This document shows, one piece after another, positions 47,315-56,382 of a stretch of DNA of 64,000 bases. A program made the position numbers and the translations under genes. Below the pieces are notes generated by a model. It made no database searches, had not been told where the DNA came from, and was given only the letters and a program-made list of their open reading frames with translations. The DNA comes from Acidobacteriota bacterium (GTDB lineage Bacteria; Acidobacteriota; Terriglobia; Terriglobales; Acidobacteriaceae). The first letter of the stretch is position 1, and the number at the start of each line of letters is the position of its first letter. The stretch covers positions 124,001 to 188,000 of the forward strand of contig JABCZI010000007.1 in assembly GCA_013289765.1 (NCBI GenBank), given 5' to 3'.

Positions 47315-48799
47315 TTGTCCACCACCACCCAACCCGCCGCCCAGCCCCACCTGATCCGCGCTCTCGGACGCCGCGATCTCGTTCTCCTCTTCGTCGTAGC
47401 CGTCTTCAACCTGAACGTGATCCCCTCCATCGCCGCCAACGGTGGCGTCACCATCTGGCTCTGGATCATCTCTCTTCTTCTTTTCTTCTGGCCTCAAGGC
47501 ATCGCGGTCATCGAACTCGCCCACCGTTATCCCGGCGAAGGCGGCGTCTATCTCTGGGCAAAAGAAGTCTTCGGCGACTTTAACGGATTCCTTTCCGGCT
47601 GGTGCTACTGGACCAACAACATGCTCTACGTGCCGACCATCATGCTCTACTTCGTCGGCGTTTCCGTCTACGCGCTCGGTCCTGGCCACCAGGGGTTGGC
47701 TGAAAACAAAATCTTTGCCGCCATCGTGTCCCTCACGCTGTTGGCCCTTCTCACCTTGCTCAACATTCTCGGCCTCGGCGTTGGCAAGTGGATCAACAAT
47801 GTCGGCGCCATCGGTACTTTCATCGCCGCTGCTGTTCTAGTCGGCCTCGGTGTGGTGATCTGCTCGCGTTTCGGCACCGCCATCACCGCCGCCGACTTCA
47901 AGATTCCCGCTAATCCGCGCTTCGTTCTCAATTCCTTTGGCGTCATCTGCTTCGGTCTGCTCGGCCTTGAACTCGCTTCGGTCATGGGCGATGAAATCCA
48001 GGATCCTGCGCGGACTCTTCCCGGTGCCGTCGTGTGGGGCGGTTTGATCTCCGGCACCCTCTACGTCGCGGTCACCATCACGCTACTCGTCGCCGTCGGC
48101 AAGAGCGTCAATGTCCTGCAAGGCATTGTTCAAGCGGTTAGCGGAATGGCTGCCCGCGTCGGCGTGAGTTGGATCTCGGTGCCTTTCGCCGTCATGCTCA
48201 GCCTGGCCATTGCCGGAATCGGTTCGGCTTGGGTCGGTGGTTGCGCCCGCATCCCATTCGTTGCCGGCCTCGATTCCTACATGCCTTCGTGGCTTGGCAA
48301 CATTCACCCCCGCTTCGCCACGCCCTACGCGGCTTTGATCGTCCAAGGCATTGTCTCTGCCGTACTCGTCATCTTGAATTTCGCCGGCGCCGGCGTTCAG
48401 GAAACGTTTCAAAAACTTCTTTCGCTGGCGGTTGTGCTGAATCTTGTCCCTTTCGTCTACATGTTTGGCGCGCTCGTAACATTCGCGGTGACCGAGCCGG
48501 TTCCACGCGGCCACTACGGCCGCACCACACTCTTCGTTGCCGGCAGCAGCGGATTCTTGACCACGATCCTCGGCATCTCTTTGGCATTTTTTCCGGCCCA
48601 GCAGATCACGTCGCTCTGGTCTTACGAATTATGGATGTTCGGCGGAACCCTGTTCTTCGTCGGCCTCGCCGCATTCTTCTTCTTCGTCTACGGCCGCCGC
48701 AAACAACGGGTGGCGTCGGAGTTGGCGCGTGCGCAGACGGCCCCTGTGAAGACGACGCGTGTGGGGACGGGCGACTCTCCCGTCGAAGCTCGCCGCTGA
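47315..48799 (+). CDS. APC superfamily amino-acid/amine permease
   Basis: The likely start is TTG 47315 (LSTTTQPAAQPHLIRAL); the frame continues upstream only through a dispersed repeat. The approximately 494-residue protein has about 12 membrane helices: DLVLLFVVAVFNLNVIPSIA, then GVTIWLWIISLLLFFWPQGIA, and GLLGLELASVMGDEIQDPARTLP, which is the conserved APC loop after helix 6. It resembles glutamate/GABA or amine exchangers of the family. In this cluster it probably imports GABA, putrescine or a related amino compound. A short charged tail follows the last helix. Confidence 0.85.
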   Translation: MSTTTQPAAQPHLIRALGRRDLVLLFVVAVFNLNVIPSIAANGGVTIWLWIISLLLFFWPQGIAVIELAHRYPGEGGVYLWAKEVFGDFNGFLSGWCYWTNNMLYVPTIMLYFVGVSVYALGPGHQGLAENKIFAAIVSLTLLALLTLLNILGLGVGKWINNVGAIGTFIAAAVLVGLGVVICSRFGTAITAADFKIPANPRFVLNSFGVICFGLLGLELASVMGDEIQDPARTLPGAVVWGGLISGTLYVAVTITLLVAVGKSVNVLQGIVQAVSGMAARVGVSWISVPFAVMLSLAIAGIGSAWVGGCARIPFVAGLDSYMPSWLGNIHPRFATPYAALIVQGIVSAVLVILNFAGAGVQETFQKLLSLAVVLNLVPFVYMFGALVTFAVTEPVPRGHYGRTTLFVAGSSGFLTTILGISLAFFPAQQITSLWSYELWMFGGTLFFVGLAAFFFFVYGRRKQRVASELARAQTAPVKTTRVGTGDSPVEARR

Positions 48800-48837
48800 A
48801 GTTGGCTGAAGTTGATTGTTGGATTTTGACTGATGTG

Positions 48838-48952
48838 GGGACAGCCGCCCTCGGCTGTCCGCGAGCGAAGCTCGCAACGGATCGGGAACGGCACGACTTT
48901 AGTCGTGCCGTTGAGTGGCCAGGAATTTGGGGCTTTAGCCCCTGAGGTACGC
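48838..48952. repeat. Cluster of three palindromes between permease and dehydrogenase genes
   Basis: GGACAGCCGCCCTCGGCTGTCC (written as its two halves GGACAGCCG and CGGCTGTCC), GGCACGACTTTAGTCGTGCC and GGGGCTTTAGCCCC follow one another. Similar palindromes occur at 63185-63300, so these are members of dispersed repeat families. Confidence 0.55.
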
Positions 48953-48962
48953 AGGAGGACCA

Positions 48963-50444
48963 ATGCCGGGCGGAGTCACAACCGAAGTAAAAACCTACCA
49001 GATGTTCATCAACGGTGAATGGGTCGATAGCAAATCGACAAAGACCTTCCCCGTCTACGATCCCTCCACGGAAGAAGTAATCGCCCAAGTCCCCGACGCG
49101 AACTCCGATGACGTCAACCGCGCCGTCGCCGCAGCCAAAGCCGCATTCGAAGAAGGCCCATGGGCAAGCTCGACAGCGCAGGAACGCGGCCGCGTCCTCT
49201 TCCGCCTCTCCGAAAAAATTCGTGCCAACCAGCCCGCACTCGCCGAATTGGAATGCCGCAACACCGGCAAGCCAATCGTCGAGGCCGAGTATGACATCAC
49301 CGACGCCGCCACCTGCTTCGAATATTACGGCGGCCTTGCCACCAAAGTTGTCGGCTACGTCAATCCCGTTCCCGATAATGCGATGTCCCTCTCGCTGAAA
49401 GAACCCGTAGGCGTAGCCGGACAAATCATCCCTTGGAACTATCCGCTTCTCATGGCCGCGTGGAAGCTCGCTCCCGCAATCGCCGCGGGCTGCACCTGCG
49501 TCCTCAAGCCAGCCGAGCAGACTCCGCTCACCGCTCTCGAATTTGCTAACTACTTCGCCGATTGTGGTCTGCCCCCGGGCGTCGTCAACATCGTCACTGG
49601 CTTCGGAGAAACCTGCGGCGCTCCGCTCGTTCAGCATCCCGACGTGAACAAGATCGCCTTCACCGGCAGCGCCGCCGTCGGCAAGATCATCGTGAAACAG
49701 GCTGCCGACACGGTGAAGCGCGTCACTCTCGAACTCGGCGGAAAGTCTCCCAACATTTTCTTCGCCGACGCCGATTTCGAAGCCGCCATCGATGGCGCAC
49801 TCTTCGGCGTCTTCATCAATCAAGGCGAGGTGTGCTCCGCCGGAAGCCGCATCCTCGTACAGAAGTCGATCTACAAAAAGTTCGTCGAAGCCATGTCAGA
49901 AAAAGCAAAGAAAATAAAAATCGGCCCGCCGCTCGATCGCGAAACGAAAATGGGCGCGCTCGTCAGTAAAGAACAATACGACCGCGTCAACTCCTACATC
50001 GAGATTGGAAAGAAAGAAGCCAGACTCGTCTCCGGCGGCGGACGCCCGGAGAAAATGGGGAAGGGTTACTACGTCCAGCCCACAATCTTCTCGGATGTCA
50101 CAAACTCCGCGCGCATCGCCCGCGAAGAAATCTTCGGACCAGTCGCCGCCGTGATCCCGTTCGAAGATGAAAAAGATGCGCTGAAAATCGCCAACGATTC
50201 CCCCTACGGCCTCGCCGCCGCCGTCTGGACCCGCGATATTTTCAAAGCCATGCGCGCCGTGAAAGCTTTGCGTGCCGGCATCGTCTGGGTCAATCACATG
50301 CAACCAACGTATGTCGAAGCCCCTTGGGGCGGCTACAAACAATCCGGCTTCGGCCGCGAACTCGGCCCGTGGGGTATCGAAGAATATCTCGAAACCAAAC
50401 AGGTCTACATCAACCTGAACGAGCAGCCAATCGGCTGGTACTGA
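48963..50444 (+). CDS. NAD(P)-dependent aldehyde dehydrogenase (aminoaldehyde/betaine aldehyde type)
   Basis: A 493-residue ALDH with GGAGG before its ATG. Catalytic Cys291 is in NQGEVCSAGSR and general-base Glu257 in TLELGGKSPNIFF. The cofactor motifs IIPWNYPLLMAAWKLAPA and FTGSAAVGK are intact. The C-terminus (APWGGYKQSGFGRELGPWGIEEYLETKQV) is typical of betaine-aldehyde and gamma-aminobutyraldehyde dehydrogenases. In the cluster it fits oxidation of 4-aminobutanal from putrescine to GABA, just before gabT. The substrate is inferred from context. Confidence 0.9.
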   Translation: MPGGVTTEVKTYQMFINGEWVDSKSTKTFPVYDPSTEEVIAQVPDANSDDVNRAVAAAKAAFEEGPWASSTAQERGRVLFRLSEKIRANQPALAELECRNTGKPIVEAEYDITDAATCFEYYGGLATKVVGYVNPVPDNAMSLSLKEPVGVAGQIIPWNYPLLMAAWKLAPAIAAGCTCVLKPAEQTPLTALEFANYFADCGLPPGVVNIVTGFGETCGAPLVQHPDVNKIAFTGSAAVGKIIVKQAADTVKRVTLELGGKSPNIFFADADFEAAIDGALFGVFINQGEVCSAGSRILVQKSIYKKFVEAMSEKAKKIKIGPPLDRETKMGALVSKEQYDRVNSYIEIGKKEARLVSGGGRPEKMGKGYYVQPTIFSDVTNSARIAREEIFGPVAAVIPFEDEKDALKIANDSPYGLAAAVWTRDIFKAMRAVKALRAGIVWVNHMQPTYVEAPWGGYKQSGFGRELGPWGIEEYLETKQVYINLNEQPIGWY

Positions 50445-50462
50445 TGCAGAAAGCCTTAACAA

Positions 50463-50526
50463 TTTGTCATCCTGAGCGAGGATTGTGCTTCGCGATAGCG
50501 AAGCACAACCGCAGTCGAAGGATCTC
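50463..50526 (+). repeat. Dispersed TGTCATCCTGAGCGAGG...CAGTCGAAGGAT repeat
   Basis: Begins TTTGTCATCCTGAGCGAGG, has an internal stem TGTGCTTCGC/GCGAAGCACA and ends CCGCAGTCGAAGGATCTC. It lies between the ALDH and gabT genes and is closely matched at 51945-52011. Confidence 0.75.
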
Positions 50527-50577
50527 TACCTCACACGCACTGTCCCCGCGTCAAGGGCATTCTCCAGAGAAACTGAA

Positions 50578-51939
50578 ATGACCACAATTCGTATCCAAAC
50601 CCCCATCCCCGGTCCCAACTCCCGCGCGCTCAGTGAACGCCGCGCGAAAGCCGTGCCCCGCGGACTTTCCCACGGCACGCCCATCTACGTAGCCAAAACC
50701 GAAGAAGCCTGGCTCGAAGACGTCGACGGCAACCGCTACATCGATTTCGCCGGAGGCATCGGCTGCGCCAACGCCGGTCACCGCCAGGAATCGGTAGTCG
50801 AAGCGATCCAGACGCAGCTCGACAAATTCCTCCACACCTGCGTCCAAGTCACGCCCTACGAAGGCTACATCCGCCTAGCCGAGCGCATGAACGAAATTAC
50901 GCCCGGAAAGTTTCCCAAGAAAACTCTCTTCGTTAACAGCGGGGCTGAAGCTGTCGAGAACGCAGTCAAGATCGCCCGCGCCTACACGAAACGCCCCGCG
51001 ATCATCGCCTTCGAAGACGCCTTCCACGGCCGCACCATGATGACCCTGGCCCTCACCAGCAAGACTCATCCTTACAAAGCAGGATTCGCGCCCTTCCCCG
51101 GCGATGTCTATCGCGTGCCCTTCGCCTACTGCTATCGCTGTTCGTATAACTTGAAATATCCGTCCTGCGATCTTTATTGCGCGCGCCATCTCGAAGACAC
51201 TTTCAAACGCGTAGTCGCAAACGAAGAAGTCGCCGCGGTAATCGCCGAGCCAGTGATGGGCGAAGGCGGCTTCATCGCTCCGCCGCCCGATTATTTCAAA
51301 GTGTTAATCGATCTCTGCCACAAGCACGGCATCCTCTTCATCGCCGACGAAGTCCAATCCGGCTTCGGCCGTACCGGCACGATGTTTGCCAGCGAGCACT
51401 ACGGTGTCGAACCTGACCTGATCGTCACCGCAAAATCTCTCGGCGGAGGCTTGCCTCTAGCTGCCGTAACAGGCCGGGCCGAAATCATGGACGCCCCCGG
51501 CCCCGGCGGCCTCGGCGGCACGTTCGCGGGAAACCCGCTTTCCTGTGCCGCAGCTCTGGCAACCCTCGATCTGTTTGAAAAGACGAATCTGCTCACCCGC
51601 GCCAACGAACTCGGCGTCCGCTTCCAGCGCCGCGCCCGCGACTGGCAGCGCCGCTGGCCCATCGTCGGCGACGTCCGCGGCCTCGGCGGCATGCAAGCGA
51701 TCGAACTGGTGAAATCGCAAGAATCGAAAATTCCAGCGACGGAAGAAACGAAACAGATCACGCAATATTGCTACGAACACGGTCTGATCACAATCACCGC
51801 CGGCACGTATTCCAATGTGATCCGCGTTCTGGTCCCGCTGGTCGCAACCAACGAACAGATAGACGAAGGCCTCGACGTTCTGGCATCCGCGCTAGCGTCA
51901 GTCTGCGATAAGAAAGGCGCCGTAGCGCAGCTAGTCTAA
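50578..51939 (+). CDS. gabT: 4-aminobutyrate aminotransferase (GabT-like)
   Basis: The start is ATG 50578; the longer open frame passes through the dispersed repeat. The 453-residue enzyme has the class III motifs NRYIDFAGGIGCANAGH near residue 52, VNSGAEAVENAVKIAR near 119, ADEVQSGFGRTG with Asp257, and PLP-Lys286 in TAKSLGGGLP. EDAFHGRTMMTLALT and the ending RVLVPLVATNEQIDEGLDVL match GabT. A four-Cys patch (CYRCSYNLKYPSCDLYC) is typical of this GabT subtype. It converts GABA and 2-oxoglutarate to succinate semialdehyde and glutamate. Confidence 0.88.
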   Translation: MTTIRIQTPIPGPNSRALSERRAKAVPRGLSHGTPIYVAKTEEAWLEDVDGNRYIDFAGGIGCANAGHRQESVVEAIQTQLDKFLHTCVQVTPYEGYIRLAERMNEITPGKFPKKTLFVNSGAEAVENAVKIARAYTKRPAIIAFEDAFHGRTMMTLALTSKTHPYKAGFAPFPGDVYRVPFAYCYRCSYNLKYPSCDLYCARHLEDTFKRVVANEEVAAVIAEPVMGEGGFIAPPPDYFKVLIDLCHKHGILFIADEVQSGFGRTGTMFASEHYGVEPDLIVTAKSLGGGLPLAAVTGRAEIMDAPGPGGLGGTFAGNPLSCAAALATLDLFEKTNLLTRANELGVRFQRRARDWQRRWPIVGDVRGLGGMQAIELVKSQESKIPATEETKQITQYCYEHGLITITAGTYSNVIRVLVPLVATNEQIDEGLDVLASALASVCDKKGAVAQLV

Positions 51940-51944
51940 AAAGT

Positions 51945-52011
51945 TTTGTCATCCTGAGCGAGGATTGATCGTTAAGCGAAGCGCAACGATCAACCGCAGT
52001 CGAAGGACCCC
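51945..52011 (+). repeat. Dispersed TGTCATCCTGAGCGAGG...CAGTCGAAGGAC repeat
   Basis: Same ends as the copy at 50463-50526, with a different internal palindrome (GTTAAGCGAAGCGCAAC). It sits between gabT and mmsA, so two neighbouring intergenic gaps carry the same element. Confidence 0.75.
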
Positions 52012-52090
52012 TATAACGCGGTATCATTAGTGTTGTCGCAGGGAATTCACACGATGCACTGCTTTCTTCGCGACAAGTAGAGGTGAACTC

Positions 52091-53584
52091 ATGAGCACAG
52101 TAGCCGCACCCCCCATCATCAAGCTTACGAACTACATCAACGGCCAATGGACCGACTCGCGCGCCAACGAATGGCGCGACGTAATCAATCCCGCCACCGG
52201 CGAAGTAATCGCTCAAGTCCCACTCGCCGACGCCGCCGAAGTGAATCAGGCCGTCGAAGGCGCCGCCGCCGCCTTCCCCGAATGGCGCCGCACTCCGCCT
52301 GAAGACCGCATCCAGCCGCTCTTCAAGCTGAAGATGCTGCTCGAAGATCACATCGACGACATCGCCCGCATCATCACGCAGGAAAATGGCAAAACCTTCA
52401 CCGAAGCCAAAGCCGAAATGCGCCGCGCTATCGAGAACGTCGAGGTCGCGTGCGGCATTCCCATGATGATGCAAGGCTACAACCTCGAAGACGTTGCCCG
52501 CGGCATCGACGAAATGATGATCCGCCAGCCCATCGGCGTCACCGCCGCCATCGTGCCCTTCAACTTTCCCGGCATGATCGCCTTCTGGTATTTGCCCTAT
52601 GCCATCGCCACCGGAAACACATTCATCCTTAAACCGTCCGAGCGCGTGCCGCTTACCATGCGCTACGTTTACGAGCTTCTCGAAAAAACGGGCTTGCCAA
52701 AAGGCGTCGTCAGCCTGATCAACGGGGGGAAAGTCGCCGTCGACGCGCTTCTCGACCATCCGAAAGTTCGCGCCATCAGCTTCGTCGGATCGACCCCCAT
52801 TGCGAAATACGTGTACTCCCGCGCCGCAGCCAATGGCAAGCGCGCGCAATGCCAGGGCGGAGCCAAGAATCACGTCATCGTTCTGCCCGACGCCGACATG
52901 CCCATGGCCACGCAGATCATCAGCGACAGCGCCTTCGGCTGCGCCGGCCAGCGTTGCCTTGCCGTCTCCGTCGCGATCACCATCGGCGAAGCGCAGAAAA
53001 CGTTCCGCGATTCCATCGCCGACGCTGCCTCGAAACTCAAAGTCGGCAACGGCCTCGACAAAGATGTGCAGATGGGACCAGTGATCACGCCGCAAAGCAA
53101 AGAACGTGTCGAATCGCTCATCGCTCTCGGCGAAAAGCAAGGCGCAAAAGTTCTGCTCGACGGACGCAACTCGAAGATTCCGAAATACGAATCCGGCAAC
53201 TTCGTGAATCCGACGATTCTCGATAACGTCCCCGCCACCAGCGATCTCGCCGACACAGAAATCTTTGGCCCCGTCCTCAGCCTCGTTCACGCCAACGACA
53301 TGGACGACGCGCTCGCCTTCCTCGAGCGCAGCGCGTACGGCAATCAGGCGTCGCTGTTCACCTCGAGCGGATCGGCCGCGCGCCGCTTCCGCTACGAAGC
53401 GCCCGCCGGCAATATCGGCATCAACATCGGAGTCGCCGCGCCCATGGCCTACTTCCCCTTCAGCGGATGGAAGAACAGTTTCTTCGGCGATCTCCATGGC
53501 CAGGGCCGCGACGCCATCGAGTTCTACACCGACAAAAAAGTAGTCGTCGAACGCTGGGCAAAAGAACACAGCCGCAAATTCTAG
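52091..53584 (+). CDS. mmsA: CoA-acylating methylmalonate/malonate-semialdehyde dehydrogenase
   Basis: A 497-residue MmsA/IolA-type enzyme with AGAGGTG before the ATG. Catalytic Cys289 is in [12 protein letters not shown]. The usual ALDH glutamate is absent ([16 protein letters not shown]), as expected for the CoA-acylating branch. [19 protein letters not shown] and [12 protein letters not shown] complete the pattern, and [26 protein letters not shown] is the family C-terminus. It turns malonate semialdehyde (from beta-alanine) into acetyl-CoA, or methylmalonate semialdehyde into propionyl-CoA. The aminotransferase that follows can supply malonate semialdehyde. Confidence 0.93.
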   Translation: MSTVAAPPIIKLTNYINGQWTDSRANEWRDVINPATGEVIAQVPLADAAEVNQAVEGAAAAFPEWRRTPPEDRIQPLFKLKMLLEDHIDDIARIITQENGKTFTEAKAEMRRAIENVEVACGIPMMMQGYNLEDVARGIDEMMIRQPIGVTAAIVPFNFPGMIAFWYLPYAIATGNTFILKPSERVPLTMRYVYELLEKTGLPKGVVSLINGGKVAVDALLDHPKVRAISFVGSTPIAKYVYSRAAANGKRAQCQGGAKNHVIVLPDADMPMATQIISDSAFGCAGQRCLAVSVAITIGEAQKTFRDSIADAASKLKVGNGLDKDVQMGPVITPQSKERVESLIALGEKQGAKVLLDGRNSKIPKYESGNFVNPTILDNVPATSDLADTEIFGPVLSLVHANDMDDALAFLERSAYGNQASLFTSSGSAARRFRYEAPAGNIGINIGVAAPMAYFPFSGWKNSFFGDLHGQGRDAIEFYTDKKVVVERWAKEHSRKF

Positions 53585-53636
53585 CCACGGATTGCACGGA
53601 TTCACACGGATAAAGCCTGCAAATCGATGCGTGATA

Positions 53637-53672
53637 TCCGTGAAAATCCGTGAAAATCCGTGAAAATCCGTG
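53637..53672 (+). repeat. Tandem repeat of a 10-bp unit (TGAAAATCCG)
   Basis: Three perfect copies of TGAAAATCCG (53641-53670) follow a half copy and are preceded by CACGGATT-type inverted matches at 53587-53611. It ends 23 bp before the next ATG, between mmsA and the aminotransferase gene. Confidence 0.7.
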
Positions 53673-53694
53673 GCAATAAACTTCGAAGGATTCC

Positions 53695-55047
53695 ATGACC
53701 ACAACTCTCACCACGCCTACAATGTCTGACAAGAAAATGACTGGCAAAGAAATCGTCGATCTCTCCCGCAAGCACACGCTCTACGAGTGGTCGGCGCAAT
53801 CGAAAGTCGATCCCATTCCTGTCGCCAGCGGCAAAGGGATTTACTTTTACACGCCCGAAGGGAAGCGCTTCATCGATTTCAACAGCCAGCTCATGTCCGT
53901 CAACATCGGACACGGCGACCCGCGCGTCATTCAGGCCATCGCCGACCAGGCCGCAACGCTCGCCTACGCGAATCCGTTCATGGCTACCGAGGTTCGCGCT
54001 CGGCTGGGAGCGAAGCTCGCCGAAATCACTCCCGGCGATATCGACACTTTCTTCTTCACCAACGGCGGAGCCGAAGCCAACGAGAACGCCATCAAGCTCG
54101 CGCGCTTTTTCACCGGGCGCCACAAAATCATTGCGCGCTATCGCTCCTATCACGGCGCAACCGCCGGGGCGATCACCCTTACTGGCGATCCCCGCAGATG
54201 GGCCGCCGAGCCTGGCATTCCGGGCGTCATTCACGTGCTCGATCCTTATCACGGCATCGAGCGCGGATGGGAATCCGCGGACTCCTCCCTTGCCATGATT
54301 GAAGAGACGATTCAGCTTGAAGGTCCGAGCACGATTGCCGCATTCATTCTCGAGCCGGTGACTGGAACGAACGGCATTCTCGTTCCGCCCGATGGATATC
54401 TCGAAGGCCTGCGCAAGATCTGCGACAAGTACGGCATCCTGATGATCGCCGATGAAGTGATGTCGGGCTTCGGACGAACCGGCACATGGTTCGCGGTCGA
54501 TCACTGGAAAATTGTCCCTGATCTGCTGTGCATGGCGAAGGGATTGACTTCGAGCTACCTTCCTCTCGGCGCGGTTGGTATGCGGCATCACATCGCGCAG
54601 CATTTTCAGGACAAAGTTTTCTATGGAGGCCTCACTTACAACAGCCATCCCATGGGATGCGCGGCGGCGCTCGCGACCATTCGCGTGTACGAAGAAGATG
54701 GCCTGCTCGACAATTCGAAAAAGATGGGCGCGATAATGAAGTCGCTTGGCGAAGACTTGCAGGCGAAGCATCCATCCGTCGGCGCGGTGCGCTCGATCGG
54801 ATTGTTCGGCATCGTCGAACTCATTCGCAATCGTAAAACGCGCCAGCCCCTCGCTCCCTTCAACGGCACGTCCGACGAGATGGCTGCCCTCGGCCGCTTC
54901 TTCCGCGAGCAAGGGCTCTACACCTTCGTCCGCTGGAACACGTTCTTCACCAACCCTCCGCTCTGCATCAACGAGCAGCAACTGCGCGAGGCGTTCGCGA
55001 TCATCGATCGCGGGCTGGAGATTACTGATAAGGCTGTCGTCGATTAG
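53695..55047 (+). CDS. Class III aminotransferase (beta-alanine/taurine-pyruvate type)
   Basis: A 450-residue PLP enzyme with GAAGGA before the ATG. Motifs: DFNSQLMSVNIGHGDPRV near residue 61, FFTNGGAEANENAIKLAR near 120, ADEVMSGFGRTG with Asp253, and PLP-Lys282 in CMAKGLTSSYLPLG. LTSSYLPLGAVG is characteristic of omega-amino acid:pyruvate and taurine:pyruvate transaminases. Next to mmsA, the likely step is beta-alanine to malonate semialdehyde. The exact donor is not fixed by sequence. Confidence 0.86.
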   Translation: MTTTLTTPTMSDKKMTGKEIVDLSRKHTLYEWSAQSKVDPIPVASGKGIYFYTPEGKRFIDFNSQLMSVNIGHGDPRVIQAIADQAATLAYANPFMATEVRARLGAKLAEITPGDIDTFFFTNGGAEANENAIKLARFFTGRHKIIARYRSYHGATAGAITLTGDPRRWAAEPGIPGVIHVLDPYHGIERGWESADSSLAMIEETIQLEGPSTIAAFILEPVTGTNGILVPPDGYLEGLRKICDKYGILMIADEVMSGFGRTGTWFAVDHWKIVPDLLCMAKGLTSSYLPLGAVGMRHHIAQHFQDKVFYGGLTYNSHPMGCAAALATIRVYEEDGLLDNSKKMGAIMKSLGEDLQAKHPSVGAVRSIGLFGIVELIRNRKTRQPLAPFNGTSDEMAALGRFFREQGLYTFVRWNTFFTNPPLCINEQQLREAFAIIDRGLEITDKAVVD

Positions 55048-55078
55048 TACCGAGTACCTGGTACCGAGATGCTCGTGA

Positions 55079-55100
55079 GGGGCGGACACTCCTGTCCGCC
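55079..55100. repeat. Palindrome GGCGGACACTCCTGTCCGCC
   Basis: A perfect inverted repeat with the core GGACACTCCTGTCC. The same core occurs at 56071-56096 and 56271-56300 and, as GGACAGGAGTGTCC, near 63195. It belongs to a dispersed family, not to a specific gene. A short GAGTACCTGGTACCGAG repeat lies just before it (55045-55068). Confidence 0.65.
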
Positions 55101-55202
55101 TCTTTCCATCTGACAGACTTTGTCATCCGGTTCGGCTGCGGCTTGCGGCGCGGGATCGCGGTGCTATCTTGACGCTGCCGGGCTATTTGCGGCGGTGAAC
55201 GT

Positions 55203-55853
55203 CTACTGACGCGGGCGAAAGCTTCCCCCCATCATCACCCACCAGGCCTCCCGCCATTTCTCAAACATCGCCCCCTTCTTGCTCCCATCCGGATAGAACC
55301 ACAGATTCTTCCGTGGAACAAACGCCCGCACCGGCACCACATACCAGATGTCCCGCGACACTATGTACCCAATCAGCACGTCAATATCTTTCTCCGTCAA
55401 CCCAACAATCTTCCGCCCCACATAAACCGACGCATGCACCGCATACCCCCGCGCCCCAAACCGGTACTCCGTCGACCGCACCTGCGCCCGCCACAACCGC
55501 CCGCCCGTATCGCAGACAAAGTCATACCGGTAACTATCTCCCCAGGGCTTCGACACAATCATCCCCATGCCCATAGCCTTCCGCAGAAAATCCAGCTCCG
55601 AAAGCTCTCCCATCCGCTTAGGCGGAATCCCCTTCTCGGTCCTCAGCGATTTCCTCCCCACATCGGTCTGGGTGCCCCACTTCTCGCTGCCTTTGCGAGA
55701 AGTGGGATTTGCCGCCGGCAAAGTCTCCTCACACGATGCTTCCAATTTCTGCCTTCGATCCCTCTTGCCCGACTTCCTCCCCTCCCCTCCCGCCCCATAC
55801 CTGCCATCCGCCACCGCCATCAAATCCCCAACCGCCACGCCCATAACCAGCAC
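55203..55853 (-). CDS. PD-(D/E)XK-like endonuclease domain protein (group I intron-associated type)
   Basis: A 216-residue protein. The first 78 residues are basic and poorly conserved in character, so the start may be later. From residue 81 it matches the PDDEXK_5-type fold: RMGELSELDFLRKAMGMG, then VSKPWGDSYRYDFVCDTGGRL with Asp111, then WRAQVRSTEY with the QxK position read as Gln124-x-Arg126, then DIDVLIGYIVSRDIWYVVPV and LWFYPDGSK. The Lys-to-Arg change at the catalytic position might reduce activity. It lies at the start of the accessory region, convergent with the aminotransferase gene. Function beyond nuclease-like fold is unknown. Confidence 0.65.
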   Translation of the reverse strand: MLVMGVAVGDLMAVADGRYGAGGEGRKSGKRDRRQKLEASCEETLPAANPTSRKGSEKWGTQTDVGRKSLRTEKGIPPKRMGELSELDFLRKAMGMGMIVSKPWGDSYRYDFVCDTGGRLWRAQVRSTEYRFGARGYAVHASVYVGRKIVGLTEKDIDVLIGYIVSRDIWYVVPVRAFVPRKNLWFYPDGSKKGAMFEKWREAWWVMMGGSFRPRQ

Positions 55854-55872
55854 CCTGTCCTCTCTCTTAAAG

Positions 55873-55939
55873 TCTTGTCATTCCGAACCGGGCGAAAGCC
55901 CGATGAGAGCCTGCCCTGAGCGAAGCCGAAGGGAACCTG
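55873..55939 (+). repeat. Dispersed CTTGTCATTCC...GCCGAAGGGAACCTG repeat
   Basis: Close match to 47231-47295, including the internal hairpin CCGGGCGAAAGCCCG and the end CCCTGAGCGAAGCCGAAGGG. It lies just upstream of the nuclease-like gene in its 5' flank. Confidence 0.7.
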
Positions 55940-56070
55940 CTGTTTTGCAGAGTCAGATCGCACACAAAGGCCCTATTCCCAGTATCCCTGTCCCAAAATG
56001 GGAAGCAAGGTTATCTGAACATCAAAAAAAATAAACCTGTGGAAATCCCTTGGGACCCCGGATTGCTTGT

Positions 56071-56382
56071 GTGGGTCGGACACTCCTGTCCGACGCCTCT
56101 GACCTTGATTTTGATTTTTGCAGGGGACAAGCAGGACGTTTGCAGCACCGTGGAAGAGCGGCGCTTCAGCGCCGCGTAAAGCTCGGGAGGAACAACAAAC
56201 CGGGAAAAGCACGACTTCGCTCGTGCCGTATCAGTCCCAAAAAACAATCCAGCGTCAACGGCTCAGGTACGTGTGGGTCGGACACTCCTGTCCGACGCCT
56301 TTGACTTTGATCGTCCCCTCTTGCGGAGACCTAGCAAGACGCCTGACGTGACGTGGAAGAGCGGCGCTTCAGCGCCGCGTAA
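56071..56382 (+). repeat. Tandem pair of composite palindromic modules
   Basis: Copy 1: GGTCGGACACTCCTGTCCGA (56073-56092) followed by AGAGCGGCGCTTCAGCGCCG (56154-56173). Copy 2: the same two palindromes at 56275-56294 and 56357-56376. The order, the GTGG lead-ins and part of the spacer are shared, so the whole module of about 200 bp was duplicated or inserted twice. Confidence 0.65.

Noticed and set aside
48606-49823. Minus-strand open frame antisense to the aldehyde dehydrogenase
   Set aside because: Lies over a clear ALDH and a repeat cluster; no protein-family features.
53637-53672. CRISPR-like array
   Set aside because: Units are 10 bp and contiguous without spacers.
51794-53704. Long minus-strand open frame antisense to mmsA
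   Set aside because: Shadow of the mmsA gene and its flanks; the sense protein has complete catalytic motifs.
53602-55089. Minus-strand open frame antisense to the last aminotransferase
   Set aside because: Shadow of a well-supported PLP enzyme.
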